From contig NC_087110.1 of assembly GCF_963855985.1 (NCBI RefSeq), positions 12,205,001-12,269,000 of the forward strand: a DNA stretch of 64,000 bases, given 5' to 3'. Of this stretch, positions 11,601 to 26,600 are shown piece after piece (the stretch's first letter is position 1; every line of letters begins with the position of its first letter). The stretch comes from Ostrinia nubilalis (taxonomy: Eukaryota > Arthropoda > Insecta > Lepidoptera > Crambidae). The notes under the pieces are model-generated. The model saw only the letters and a program-made list of their open reading frames with translations, made no database searches and was not told where the DNA came from. The translations under genes and the position numbers were made by a program.

Positions 11601-14600
11601 GCTTCTTGCTTGCTAGAATAAAATTCTCCTCGTGAATTTAATAGTCAACAAAAACGACTACGAAAAGAAAGTGAACTCTAAAAGATTATTTTCTCCGCAG
11701 AATGGATTATGATTTCCTTGCATAAATTCCTTGGAGTTAACCCGCTCGCTGCCGATGTTCTTATCTGGAGCGGACCGTTCCAATGCTTTGGATCTTTGGA
11801 ATGAGAAAACCTTTTGATGTGGAATTTATGTTCGGGATCTTTCAATTTCGCTGAACGATCCGACTGGCAAAACGTATGATAAAGATTAAGACATATGTAT
11901 ATCTATATCTACTTTGTGTTATACATACACTCGTGTTGTGTAGGTGTATTCATTTCCAGCTTTGTTTACCGAAATGGTGGCTCAATTTTCGTAATTGACT
12001 TTTATCGTAATTGCAATATTCTGAAGCCTTTACCGTAATTAAAATTTGTGAGAGTAAAGTTTTTAATTTCAAGTTCATATAACTTTATCACTTAATAACT
12101 GAAGTTAATTTTTTTAGTTAATAAAGTTAGCAAATACGATATTTATAAGTCAAATACCTGCCTTGTCTAGCATAAAAAAAGAAATTTAAGCTTGATTACC
12201 TTGTATCGAATATTATTAAATGTTAATAATAAAGATACACACTAGATGGACCGACGACCTCATAGAAGGCAGCAGGAAGGCGCTGGATGCAGGCCGCTAC
12301 CAATCGATCATTATGGAAATCATTGTTTAACAGCGGATGTCATGGCTGAAATGATGAAGCTGATGATGATGATAATCATGACGTTGATGATGAATAAAGA
12401 AATACAGCAGTGCGCTTGATGAGGCTTGATCATTAGATTAGAACACATTCTCAACTCAATCTTAACCCTACATCGCTTCCAGCACATAAGTCCATCGTTT
12501 AATCTTTCGTAATTAGACAAAGTACTACATCGTGGTTAACAAGCTACAAATTGTATACCCGAATGGGAGTCCCCAATTCTAAAGAACCTTGTCGTCTCAA
12601 AGTGTCGCAGATTCACGTGCCCCCGGCTGCGTGCCTCATCTTGTATTCATTCGACAACTTTAGGAGAGAAGGTCAGGCTTTGTCGAGTTTTAGTATAGGT
12701 TAATGACGGACTGAAAGAAGTAGTTTATTGTTTGGTTTTTACTTCAATATTCTTGTAAGGAATAAAGATAAAAGTTTTTGTAAATTTTCAGACTTCGGAC
12801 GTTAGCTCGAATCTTGTTCTGTAACCTGCATTAGCCTGTTTTGTTTCGTTATTCCACTTACCAGGGTGCTTAGATTATTTTTAGTTAAATAAAGTAATGA
12901 TAAAGTACAATAATTTGCATGCTTCAGTCCTTTTCAGTCTAAGCCTATGCGCAGACCACCGATTTTTAGTCGGCCGATAGTTGGGTTCGATTCTAATTTG
13001 TATGAAGAATCAATCGGTGACATCGGTATAATGTGCGCATTTCCATAATGCCCATACTGATTAACTGCCCGACTATACTATCGGCCGACAAAAAATCGGC
13101 GGTCTGTGCCTAGGCTAAGCCTATCCATATATTACAGACTTTTTGTCGGTCGATTTTTTTGGATATGGTATGAGATTACACCAATTTGGTATCGGCCAAT
13201 TCTTCATACAAATTAGAATGGCTCCAAATTAAAGTCGGTGGTCTGCGCCTAGGCTAAAAGTATCTGCAATTTAAGTGTGGTATTAAGTTTTACAACGACA
13301 TCATAAAGGTAGCAGGAAGGCGCTGGACGCAGGCCGCCACCAACCGGGCAACATGAAAAGCATTGGGGGAGGCCTATGCTCAGCAGCGGACATCCTATGG
13401 CTGAGATAATGATGATGATTATGATTAAGTTTTACTATCTAGTACTAAAAACCGTAAGAAAATTCAGAAAGTTCAAATTCCTCTCTTGTCACCAGTCCCT
13501 GGGAGCGTCACCAGCACCAGTGGTGCCTTCACGCCTGCTGGCCGACCCCGTGGAGCTGGAGCGGCGCCTGGCCGAGGCCGGCCACGACGGCTTCGGCGCG
13601 CTGTGCGAGGACGCCGCGCCCGCCTCCCCTCCGCCCACCTTCATTGAGGAGCGGCTGCATCACCGAGTAAGATTCCCACCCTAAATTCATTCCCAAGATT
13701 CCCCTTTAACACCCTCTCTTCACTCAAGGCATCAGGGTACAACACCTAGAGTCGTCCACCCCTGGAGAAAGACCTCGGCACGCTTACAAGGACTTCATGC
13801 CCGAGTCCCTTAGGCAGACTTTATTGAGGAGCGGCTGCATCACAAAGTAAGACCTTCTCAACCTTATGGCCTTCTACACACGACCGATTTCTCCCTGGCA
13901 CAGCAGCTTGGTATAGACTGCGGGCCACGACGGCTTCGACGCGCTGTGCGATGACGCCGCGCCCGCCTCCCCTCCGCCTACCTTCATTGAGGAGCGGCTG
14001 CATCATAGAGTAAGTGATATCCTCAACCTTATAGCCACATTCACACGAACGATTTCTCCTCAACACGAGGTCACAGTAGCCTGCTACTGGACATCCACTG
14101 CTGGACATAGGCCATGGTGTGCTTGTGAGGACGCCGCGCCCGCTTCCCCTCTGCCCACCTTAATTGAGGAGCGACTGCAATCATAGAGTAAGACATCCTC
14201 AAACTTATAGCCACCTTCACACGTACGGTTTTTCCTTGACGCGAATCATAGCGGCTTGGTATAGTGCTCCTGGACAGCCACTGCTGGACAAAGACCTCGG
14301 CGCACTATGCGACGACTCCACAGTTCACACCCGACTCCCTTTGGCAGACTTTATTGAGGGACGACTGCATTACATGCTCAATAACTGTTGCTCGCAGTGA
14401 TGAAATTGCTGCATTGAAATTGAATCATGTTATCTGGGGCTGCGTCAAACCCTCATAGCCCCACGCTGTTCTCCGTTTACATGACAAAATGATCAATTAA
14501 CCCTCTACCAACAGCAGCAATACCTCATGCTGTTCTCAGCAAACTCGACAAATAACTAATTAACCCTTCAACAGCCGGTGGCGTCAATCGTGGCGGTGGT

Positions 14601-17600
14601 GCCCCGTGGCGCGCTGGCGCCGGCGCCGCGCCCGCCGCCGCTCATCATCGCGCCGGTGGAGCCCAAGCAGCCGCCCATGAGGTGAGATTATATTGTATAC
14701 TTCAACAGGGTTAATTGTAAACAGGGCTAGCTAAATCCACTTGTTCCTGCCATTACAACTCATTGACACGATAGCCGAACGGCATCAACTACTCGTCATC
14801 CGAGGAACGCGGGTTCGAACCCCGCTCTCGCCCAAATTCAAATTCATTTATTTCACAGAGTCGACTATTGTGGTTTGCTCACTGATGACACAAGCATATT
14901 CAGCTTAGTACGAGGGGCTATCGGGACTATTTTGCTGCATAACCCGAAAGTAAACTGGAATTCTCGTCCTTATGGCATTAAGTCGCCTTATGTTAAAATT
15001 TTGGCTTTAAAGTATAAATAAATAAATAAATACAGAGCTGCATTACGGTACAGGGGTTACAGATGGTGAGAAATAGGGGCACTAACTTATATGAACGAAA
15101 ACTTTTTTAGACATCTTTGGTCCTCAAAATGAATAACCAAAAACAGCTCTTATAACCAGCACCATTGTGTCCAGGTTACCACTGGACATAGCGGTGCGAG
15201 GGTGACAAAAATCTTCTGATCTAAGTATAAATAACCCAATTATTATTATTATTGGTTTTTGGGCCTTTATTAGCGCCAACTCGACCAGGTTTGATCTATT
15301 GTGGCAGCCCTTGTCTTTAAAGTTCACTGCTTAGTCCCGTTGAGTCTATAAATTTCCAGATTCTTTGGAGCGTGATATCTGCTATCTCATCCGGGTGCAT
15401 GATGTGTCGCCCGAGATGGATACTTCTTTTGCTCATAAGCGGGAAGCATGAGCAAAGAACATGCATGGCCGTTTCTTCTTCTGTATGGCAGAATCTGCAC
15501 AGAGTTTCCTCGGTCATGTTCATGTTCGATTTATGTTTGTTTAGTTTGCAGTGGCCGGTCAGTATTCTAGTCACTGCACAGGCTTTGTATCTTTTGAACT
15601 TTAGCAGTTCCTTAGTTACTTTATTGCTATATCCCTGAATGAGTGCTTTTGAGTGTTTTTGTCCCGATGTAGACTTCCACCACTCAATAGCCTCTTGTTT
15701 GCAGAGGGCGGTTAGTAGCGTGGTGGCTCGTTGTTTGGTAATGCCACAGAACGGTTCTACGCCGATTTGAGGGTTATCGGCTCCATCTCTGGCGAGTTCA
15801 TCTGCTACTTCGTTTCCTTCTATATTCGAATGTCCTGGTACCCATGTAAGCGTTACTTTGTTGGTATTTCCCAGTGCATTCAGTGTCTCGGTGCATGTTT
15901 GCACCAATTTTGACGTGTATTCGAAGGATGTTAAGGCCAGCAGTGCTGCTTGGCTGTCTGAGTTGATGTAGATGTGTTGATCCTGGAGCTTCCTTTCCAA
16001 GTTTATCTCTGCACATTTGTTTATGGCAAAGACCTCGGCTTGGAAGATTGAGGCTTCAGTCCCCATGTTTAGGCTAACTTTGAGCTTAGGCCTCTCTCCG
16101 TAGATCCCGCAACCTACATTATTTTCCTTTTTGGATCCGTCCGTGTACCAGACGTGACTACCTTCCTTAAATGACATTTGGCCTTCTAGCCATTTGTCTC
16201 TAGGAGGTATGTTTACGGAATATAGTTTGGTGAAGTTACATTCCGTATGCATGTCGTCACTGGGCATGCACAGAAGTTTGTTTTCAAGTACTGATTCCTT
16301 GAGTCTTATCAGATTTTGAGAAGCCCATCTGACTTTCGTGCGGGTGCAGATTCTATATGTGCTCTGCTTGGCTTCTTTTTGCACATGCATATGCAGTGGT
16401 ATAAGATCAAGCAGAGCATTTAATGCAGCCCCTGGTGTCGTTGATAGTGCTCCGGTTGCTGTGATGCAGGCTAGCCGTTGTAGGCTGCTCAATTTCTGTA
16501 TTGTTGTCATTTGGTTGACCTTGCCGCACCAGACGGCAGAGGCATAGGTTATTATCGGTCTCACGACCGCTGTGTACAGCCATAGGGCAATTGCGGGTTT
16601 TAGTCCCCATCTTGACCCTGCCATTCGACAACAACTCCACAGAGCCATTTTGGCTTTTTGAATGATGTTGTTTAGGTGCGAATTCCAAGTAAGCTTTTGG
16701 TCAAAAGTTACCCCTAGATACTTGGTTTCGCTTGAGAAAGGAAGAGTTTTTCCGTTTAATTTCAGATTTACCAGTTTTTCCAGTTTTCTCTTCCTCGTGA
16801 ATGGTATTATCACTGTTTTATCCGCATTAATAGATAATTCGTTTTCTCTACACCACCTACTTATGGTGTTGAGAGCGCCTTGCATTAGACTTGAAATTGT
16901 GCTCAGGCAGGGACCTCTGATGATAACCACTAGGTCATCAGCATAGCCTTGAGTATCAAAATAAATAACCCAAAACAGTCCTTATTACTTTAACTATTGT
17001 GTCTAGGTTACCACTGGACATTCTGGTGCGAGAGTGACAAAATACAATAGCAGCTTATAAAATCTGATCCAAGCATAAATAAGCAAAAACAGCACTTATT
17101 ACTAGCACCATTATGTCCAGGTTACCCCTGGACATGGCGGTGCGAGGGACCGGCGAGCCGGAGACCCTGAGCTACCAGGTGGAGCTCAGCAAGGACTCCG
17201 CTCTCGGACTCGGCATCACCGTGGCTGGATACGTGTGCGAACAAGGTAAGTGAATTGGTTAAAATGCATTAGCGCGGTGTATAAAGTGAACAGTGCCATC
17301 TGTTGGTGATTATTCTTTAAGATTCTTTTTGCCCCTGCGTACAAGGTACCCACTGAAAACCAGTGACTTGGCACTTGGCAGTAAAATGTCAACGGTTTTT
17401 CTCTTTTTCTCTCCATTGTTTTTGTATTTTTATTAGTTGTCAAATAAATATTTTTTCCTTCTTTCTATAAATCGAATGCAACAAATAGAGGAACTGAAGC
17501 CCATAATTACGGAATGGCATCTATGAATATACCATCAAACATTGAGAGTTTCGTGAAATGAGCTTAAGATTATTTGCCTATTGATGTCATCTCTTCGTAC

Positions 17601-20600
17601 CTTGAATTATCTTTTAAATTTCATACACCCGTACTTACACTTAAGAAAACTTAAGTATTCTGATTTGTTTCCAAATACAGAGTCCAACCACCAGACAGAA
17701 GTAATAAGAAGACTCATTCGAACCCAAAAGTTAATTGTGTTGTGCACTCCCGCCCAATGATTAAAATATCGTATCCAAGTACCTGCGTCCAAAAAGAGTG
17801 GAAGAATGATTTTATTAATAAACCAGCAAGATAAGCCAGTGACCGCCGCCCCAGCTAAGCCCCGAGGGTAGTTATCAAACAAACACGTGACTGTCACAGC
17901 CTGGGGACAGCAGCCATGCCGAATAACATAATCAAAATCAAATCAAATCAAATCAAATCAAAAATATTTTGTTAAATTTTGACCTGTATTTTGGCACTTA
18001 TGCATGTCACTTTACATGTCTCCTAATAAGCAAGTGCCTGGCTGTCCTATTACTTAATGTTATTGCAAGGTGTGAATGTGATAATATTTTTTTTACAAAT
18101 TACTGTTTACAGTTTCATGAATTTTATCAATTTCATGTATCCTTCATCCCCATGATAGTTGTCAAGGACGTAGGTAGTGTAAAGCATTTCCTCGACGTAA
18201 CTGCCTTTTTGCCTTAGCTAAAATAATTTCGTGGTTGCAATGAAAATAGTTGAAATATAGGAAAATTTTATACCTAAATAAATTTACCCAAAGTCTCTGT
18301 TGCTAAAAGAAGCGCAATGAAGGGCATATTTATAGCGCACATGATTTTCCTTGGCTATGGTACGTTAAATCCAAAAACAAATTCGTGCTAAACAAGCTGG
18401 ATTTATCTACTTAAGCTGTGGTAGAGTCTGTTTAAGTTTTCAGCGCGTCTGTCCCGACTCGATATTACGTGGCATTTAATAAAATATCAACTCCTAAAAT
18501 GTTGGTCTACACTCGTTTGCTAAGTAAATAGGATTATGTTAGAAGTAAACACAGCAAAAGCGGATTGGAGTTGGAGTTGTAACTGAATAAAAATATGTTT
18601 CTTATGTACACAAAACATTAACCCCCTTACTAATAAAAAGTTACACAGTTGTTGAACACTGTTTTAAAATGATGGAAATGTCATAAATAATATACTAAAC
18701 GTCACTTTAAAACACTGATCAACGAGCGTGTAAGTTTCATTAGTAAGGGGGTAAGAGATTAGAAAAATCTGTAAGTCTTACTTGCCCCCATCGTCATAAT
18801 TTAGTACGCTCTGCTAACCTTAAGCATTTCTCAAAAATGTTTCAAAAACTATCTGTAGCAGCATTATACTAATATCACATTCATTCGTCTAATGAAAAAA
18901 ATCCTAGACTGCATCTCACTTAACACCAGGTCTGTGCGATTGCGGTCAAATACCTGCCTTGTCTTGCATAAAAAAAAACTAAAAAAAGCATTACAACTTC
19001 ATATTCGACTCGCATATAATATAATTTATGCGAAACTTTCCTCATAAAATGCATTTCCGGCGCGCAAGCTTTTCAAATTTCAGCGTTTAACATTTGCGAG
19101 TTGAGTGAGTATGTAGTTTGTAGCGCCACTTCCTTTGTGCGGAGCTTTCTTGAAAGCTCAGAGTGTTGAGGCGCTTTCTGCTAATGAGGTGAGCGGAGAT
19201 GATTGAGATGAAGATGATTTTAATAGTATAATTTGAAGCTCCTTTTTTATTCAAGAAAAGGTTAACCCTACCTTAGAGTTCCTTCAAGAATAGGAACCTT
19301 AAAAAATTAAGGACTTGACTCTGACATGCGACATTACAATCGGTTCTCAATGTTTTGTAATACTGTAATACAATATCCAGAACTACGTAATCTATTAAGA
19401 GACTATTAATTGTAACGAAATTGATTATGTACTAACATCTAATGAACGTGTAATTTCTGTGAAATAAATTAATGAATTTGAATTTAAAAAAAAACTCATA
19501 AAACTCATTTATTTCTGCAAATAGGCTTTAAAAAGCACTTCTACACGTCCCAGTATTAACCCTACCACTGCTTCAGGACAATAAATGGACCAGTGCTTCT
19601 AAATTGTGCAATAAAAGTCCTTCCCATATAGCTGCTATAATAATTCGACTAAACGTGTCATAAAGCCGCGAGCATAATTTAAAGCATAATGTAAGAAAAA
19701 CAATGTTTGAATTGTCTCCAGAAAAAAATAAGTTTTGTCTTACAACCTTATCTTTGCTTATTGTCTATTTCTCCAGCAACCAGTATTTAACTTACGTATC
19801 CATGTCCATTCCACTGATGTTAAGGGCTTATCCTCGAACACCTCAGAGGCGAGGGATTGTAAAAATAACAAGCGTCGGTCCTCAAGCCCTCTCGTAATCT
19901 GCCGACTTCTCTCTTTGAGGAGTTGCCTTGAGGTTATTGGATTTTTGGAGGTGAAACTTGTAATGTATTTTTAGAACTGCGACTTGGTAGTTTGTGGATT
20001 TTCGCTGAGATTGGAGGAAAAACTGAAAAGTTTGTTCAAAGTCGGGTTCGGTCAGTAATATTTTACTATTTCTATGATTTTTGTTCGTTTATGGTCTCTA
20101 GTAGTAGAGTTTACCATCATTACCATCCGAGTACTTAAGTAGATAGATATAAAGTATTTATTTGTCTCAAATCAAGTTACAATTTATTCGTGTTGTTGTG
20201 ATTGTTTTTCAAAAATATTGTCTTAAAAGCCTCCCCAATTTATTTAGCCTGGTGTAGGGTGTACACCAAATTCATTTGGCTCTGGTAAATTAGAGAGTCG
20301 TGTTTCTGCATATTGTAATAACCTGGTGATAATGATGTTATGTAATCTTTCCTTCAATTCAAAAGTTCTAAAATACTTTTTCAGCTTAATTTCCAGCAAG
20401 TTCCACTGCTGGTTTTATACATTACCGAACCAATTCAGGTCGAGCTATAAATATCGCACGAAACCAGTCTACCCTCGTACATAAAACATTCCAATGGTTC
20501 TGAATCACTAGTTTTCCTCAATTTGTTTCGTAATACGAAAGACCTCCCAAGGCACACGTTTGAGGTAATTATTCTCACTGTCTTGTACAGAAACAACCTT

Positions 20601-23600
20601 TTTCTAGCCAGAGAATTATTTTTTCGATTAGGCACAGTGTATAAATGATTAAAGGTAAATGTAAAAGTTTTGTTTCAGCAGAATGTTGGTTTATAATTAG
20701 TTACAGTTCGTCAAAACCGTGTTGAATAAATACGGTGGTATAAAATTTTGGGTAAGCATGACCTTTTCGAATTCATTGCGATGTTTGTGTTTTATTTTTG
20801 AAGCGGTCTGAAAAATATTATACCTCTAGTGCTTAATATTTATCTTAGTACCCAAACTTACTGTTGTTCTGATAAATATTTTGAATTTTAATCTTATTTA
20901 TGTTTTCTACAAAAATTTCGACGAATCACATCAAGATAGACTAACCACCTTTATGCATGGTTGAAACATAAAATCATTCAATTCACACATCATAATAAGT
21001 AGTAGACATTGTCTTTACTATTATAATTCCCTTTGTTTCCTCCTGTTATCTCAAACAAGTCAGTTAGAGTAACTTTACTGTCTTTCTTAAAACTACTTTT
21101 ACCAATAAACCTCGCCTCGTATGTTACTGTGTCTGAAACCGTCTTCCTATTTCGTAGACTGGTACGAGGGTTAATTTTAGAAGGGGCCTATCTATCCGGT
21201 GTCAAATTAACCGCCGCCACAGCCGCGGTCGAAATAAAGTGTGGCGCAAGTGACGAGAGCCCGTTGCTTGAGTGCGTTAAGATAGTTATATTGCTTAGAT
21301 ATGGTACGGGGTAGGTTGGGTCGTATGTTTTAACTAAAGAAAAGCAATAAAAAGGAACATAAGTTGTTGGTTTAATGGAGGTATACTTTTAAAACCTAAT
21401 TTGCAGTCTTAAATCGGACTCCCGAGTACTAGATGTCGTAGTGATATTAAACATAATGTAGCGTTGTATGTCGATAAAAAATAAAAAGATTTGTAACTAA
21501 GACATATTGGGCGACGCCGTACCTACAGCTGAATATCCAAACTATAGTAGATAATAACTTAAAACTATGTTAATGTACCATACCAAGGGTACAAGAATAC
21601 CTATTACACTTTAATTTACATAGGTAGGTATGTACAATCAGGTACATCGTACATCAAAAGCATTTCACGTTTCACAGCTCAATAATTCTGGATAGAGGAT
21701 CAGTGGACTGTCATAGCTTCAATCAAATAATTTATTCCAAGATAGTCAAAGGTTTTGGTAGCTCATTTCACCGGATGAACCTACAGGTTTTGCGCGCAAT
21801 ATTGTTACCCGACTGCTCAAAGCAAAGGAGGGTTATGTGATATTTTTTATTAAAGGGATAGTAACCCGGTGTATCTACAACGGTTCATCTGGTTCATTAA
21901 TTCTTACAAAAACATTTTCAGAATGCATATCACATCTTATTCTATGCTAAACTCAAGTGACAATGGACAGGGTACGTAACTCGTAGAGCTGATGGCCGTT
22001 GGGGCAGAAAATTTCTCGAGTGGCGAACACTGGCCGGAAGACGTAGTATGCTAAAGTATCTAGGTGTTAAACGTTAAATTATGCAAGTTTTAAGATAGGA
22101 CGCGTGTATTTTCTTTGAACTCGGTTTAATTTCAGTATTCTGAAAATGTTGATAAGATTGTAGCAGTAAAAAATACACATTGTCGTTTCACCGTTTATGT
22201 CCTAGGCAACCTGCATAATAAACCTTAGCCTTAGGTGTCAACTCTAATCTCCATCAAGTTCCATCCTGTCAAGTCGTTACCTAAACCTATCCATTTCCAG
22301 ACCTAGCGTATTTCCTGGTCATTACCTCGAGCGACATTAATCTGGCACCTGACGTTGATACACGCTGATTGCTGATGGAGCCTCCATTTCAGGGGTAAAC
22401 GAGTTGCGATTGAGGACTGGTCGATGGGGGGAAGTCTTCACCTTCTTTATTCTGTTGTAGAGTCGTTTTATTCTCTTCACAGGCTTCTTTACTTTTGTTG
22501 TAGAGTCGTTTTATTCTGTAAGGCCCAGAACAGACGGTGAAACGCAACTGCAACGAAACTGCAACTGCTAGTTTTGAGTTGCATCTAAGTTTCTGCCATA
22601 GCGTCCGTTGAGAAACCACACATGACGCGACCAGTTTGAAACTTTCAGTTTCAGTTTCATTCATCAGAATCATCACAAAGTTGCAGTTTCGTTGCAGTTG
22701 CGTTTCACCGTCTGTTCTGGGCCTAAGAGGAATATACATTGTCAATCAATCAATCGGTTCATAGGTGTCTTTTTAGTTTGAAGATCTTTATATGTACAGA
22801 GGTCAACACACCAAGCTAAGCACTATGTCATCATAGTTGTAATAGGAGTGATTTTTTTTTTTAAATTTCTTCTCAAAGTTTTTTTGTCAAAAACAAAAAA
22901 ATATACTTTTACCAAAGTTCAAAAGTTGTTTGGATAAACGTATTGCAATAAAAAAAAATCTACTATTTAGACAAGGAATGCTTATTTACGAAGCCTGTGA
23001 AAGAGCTTGAAGTTTTTAATTTCAACTCGTACAGTGTTTGTTTTAATCAACGTGTGTGTCTAGCCACGTTTGTTTGTAGGCGGTCGCCATTTTGGCCGCG
23101 CGTGTCCAAAGAATTAAAACACTAATTGAAATAGAGGTTGTATTCATCCACACAAATTGTCACTACATAAGTAAAAAAGTACACAACTCCTCTATAAGTA
23201 GGAATATCTTGGAAAGGGTTAAATAAGGACGGTAGGTCTCATAGTGATATCTGTCAGAATAACCCTAGACTACCCCTAACGGCTCCGCCACTAAAGCCCG
23301 GTCCGTGAGCACGTAGAATTTTGTCCAATGACCCCTAGCTACCCATCCTTATCGCTCGCGCGTCATTATATTGCTGTCGCGACTGTGGACAAAATTCTAC
23401 GACCAGACTATATTACCAGTCACCCTGTACTTATAAAGTAATTTCTTCTTGATTCTACAACGCGATTCGGCAACGCGGTCGTAGTCACGTATTAATAAAT
23501 AAAATTACTTATGTATCACTGTTTAGAGTGGCATGTAACGTACATACATAGATGCAGTCTGCTGCATCCACACTAGCAGATGAGATTGAGGTCAATTGCG

Positions 23601-26600
23601 CACTTTGCTACACTCACTTGATTAAAAAATATAATAAGAAAGCTTACTCGTATAAAGCCAATAAAGCAGTGAAACAAGATCGCAGTTCCACTATTTTGCT
23701 CAATATTCTGGAACCCTGTCTCAAGTCAACGCACGATATACGAGTATACAGGGTGGAATTTTGTAATCTGAAGGGAAAGTCTTAATACTGTAGATAGAAA
23801 ATTTTACTCAAAGAAAACGTTCCTTTATTTTTGAAAAGAAATAGAACTGGATTCAAAGATTTCCAAAAATTTGCATGCCATGCCCGGGAATCGAACCCAC
23901 TAAAATCTATTAAAAATGACATCCTGTATTTTTATTGCATAGATCTTTAGGGTTAGGTTTAGGGATGAAATCTCTCTAACAAATTTGATAAATTAAATGA
24001 AAGGAAAACCATGAAATCTTAAATTATTTTAATTATTTACAGAATGTATGGTATGGCGGTGAATTTTCAAAAAAAATTCAAAAATCTTTGAATGCAGTTC
24101 TCTTTCTTTTCAAAAATAAAGGAGTGTTTTCTTTGAGTAAAATGTTCTATCTACAGTATTAATGGTACTTTCCCAGGTGGCATTACAAAATTCCACCCTG
24201 TATATTGTACATCTAATAAGACGTGCAACTTGTCCCGTCCCGCCATTTCGTTACGGTCCAAAGTAGAAGTGACTACATCTCCGCTTAATAATCCCGAAGC
24301 TTTTGTCGAAAGTTCGTCGCCTTTATTACAGTTTTTCCCCAAAAGCTGGGATCGTGGGAAATGGGGAGATTTCCCCGAGTTTACGTTGAATTAAAGATGG
24401 CAGCTTTGTCATGGAGATTCGCCGGTTTGATTGAGTTTGGGAGGCGATTACTTAGTTTTTGGTGGTTGTCTAAACTAAGTTTTTTGATCTACTTAGTGGC
24501 GCGGCTTTGCCCGTATTTCTGACGGACTTAGAAAAACTTTATAACACATACATGATGATTCACTAGTAAAAGGATTGATTCTACTGCTCATATGCAACAA
24601 CTTTTCCCAAAGAAAGGAAAATTAGATTTTCCACAAAAACATTTCAAACAAATATTCGCCAGAATCATGGGGACATCAACATGAGAATTAATAATATTAG
24701 TCCTATATTGAAATGGAATTGTTTTATTCGGGTAGTAAATAACCCTGTAGTTTAATAGGAACGATAAAACGTTGTCATTATTTACGTACGCATTTTGTGC
24801 ACGTATTTTGCAGTAGATAACTCGTATTAGGTAACAGGTGCACGACCCCTACGGTATTACACAAAATTTCATATCGGAAGCATAGATATTAATTTGTCTA
24901 TTCAATCTAAAATATACCCAACCGGGTGTGCATAATACCTAAGTTACCTAGTTTTAAGTTTCTTAATGTACATGTATTTTATTGCAATAAATAAATAAAT
25001 ATGGAACATTATGAGTTTCCAATAAAAACTTATGTACGAGTATGTAACGGTTAAGGTGTGGAGACAAAACAAGATTTGTTAAGTTTTTGTATAAATCTGA
25101 ATACGATTTCTTAAATCAATTCAAAGTGCAGTTTGTATAATGATACCTACACTCGTATACGAGTATTATAGCTACATTTATAAAGCCACTAGCTTTTTGC
25201 CTGAGGCTTCGCCCGCGTGGAATTTTGTCTGTCACAGAAAAACTTTATCGCGCTCGTCCTTGTTTCAAAAAACCGGGATAAAAACTATCCTATGTCCTTT
25301 CCCGGGACTCAAACTATCTTTATACCAAATTTCATCAAAATCGGTTCAGTGGTTTAAGCGTGAAAGCGAGACAGATAGAGTTACTTTCTCATTTATAATA
25401 TTAAGTATAGATAAGTATAGAATGTATAGATCTGAATGCGATTATTGCTTAATGGTGAAGAATGAACCATTAAATAGCATAAATTCCACAACATTCCTGG
25501 GAATCACTTTAGATGCTAAACTTCAATGGGGTCCTCATATTGAAACTTTGTCAAAAAGGCTCAGTTCGGCTGCTTTTGCAGTGAGAAAGATAAGGCAATT
25601 AACTGACATTGAAACGGCAAGGCTAGTATATTTTAGCTATTTTCATAGTATAATGTCATACGGCATATTGTTGTGGGGCTCAGCCGCGGACATTGAAACT
25701 GTATTTGTTCTGCAGAAGAGAGCAGTGCGGGCCATTTATAACCTTGGACCCCGATTTTCCTTGAAAGATTTTTTTAAGGAAATAAACATACTGACAGTAG
25801 CTTCACAGTTCATTTATGAAAACCTTTTATATGTCCGCAAAAATATAGAGCAATTCACGAAAAAGAGCGATTTGCATAACTTTAATACAAGAAACAAAAA
25901 TAAACTTGCCGTTCCAAATTTCAGATTGCATAAGATTGGTAATTCATTTATGGGAAAATGTATTAAATTCTTTAATAAATTACCACAAACTGTTGTAGAA
26001 CTACCCATTCATAAATTCAAAGCACATATTAAAAGTACCTTAATGAAAAAGGGCTACTATAAAGTCGATGATTATTTAAAAGATAAAAATGTTTGGGATA
26101 CGTTACTGCCTAGCTCGCATAAATATTTATAACTTTGTACATTTTAAAGCATGTAAACCTTTGAAAAAGAGGCTGACAATAGTGACTGAGTTTCTTGCGC
26201 TGCTTCTTCTCAGCACTGGCCCATTTATTGTCCTGAAGCAGTGGTAGGGTTAATACTGGGACGTGTAAAAGTGCTTTTTTAAGCCTATTTACAGAAATAA
26301 ATGAGTTTTAATGAGTTTTAATTTTTTTAAACCAATTCTAAGGAGGTTCGTATAATGATATACTCGTACATTATAGCTGCTTGCCATAGCTATTCTAGCG
26401 ACGATAGAGAACTAGTAACAAGCAATAAGACCCAATAAAATCTTTCGCGGTATAAAAGATACAGGAAAAGATACAGTTGGTCCACTGTATTTACGACAAC
26501 GTAACCAATAACAGTCGTTTATCTTAGCTTAGTCTTGATTATTTTCACTATCTACAAGTTAGTCTTCTTTCATTGCATTACAGAGTTTTAGAAAGTTTTT

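Larger units (their letters stand above)
5646..13495 (+). other. Patj intron 1
   Basis: It contains the exon 1 copy and minisatellite, a CTACGA-rich stretch (6072-6232), a TIR element with a 265-bp trimer (6918-7868), a SINE-like repeat (8051-8248), two related TIR repeats (6395-6508, 9448-9596), a long inverted repeat (10625-10834), a repeat pair around GTGCCCCCAAATA (10912-11292), an RTE fragment (12244-12377), nested TIR repeats (12945-13255) and another RTE fragment (13290-13424). No additional coding exon was recognised. Confidence 0.65.
14682..17120 (+). other. Patj intron 3
   Basis: It is filled by the SINE-like element (14755-15034), two copies of the exon 4 acceptor and 5' end (15121-15205, 16961-17040), and an I-type LINE inserted between them (15240-16960). 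Confidence 0.75.

Noticed and set aside
14761..14835. A tRNA-like sequence with A and B boxes.
   Set aside because: Stems do not pair well and it continues into a body with an (AATA)n tail, so it is better read as a SINE head than a tRNA gene.
16407..16946. Several open frames on the opposite strand of the I-type LINE.
   Set aside because: They overlap the long RT/RNase H frame, which has all the catalytic motifs.
22389..22745. A 118-codon minus-strand open frame.
   Set aside because: It spans a Harbinger-type MITE; its repeated QLQRNC-like peptides come from the inverted repeats.
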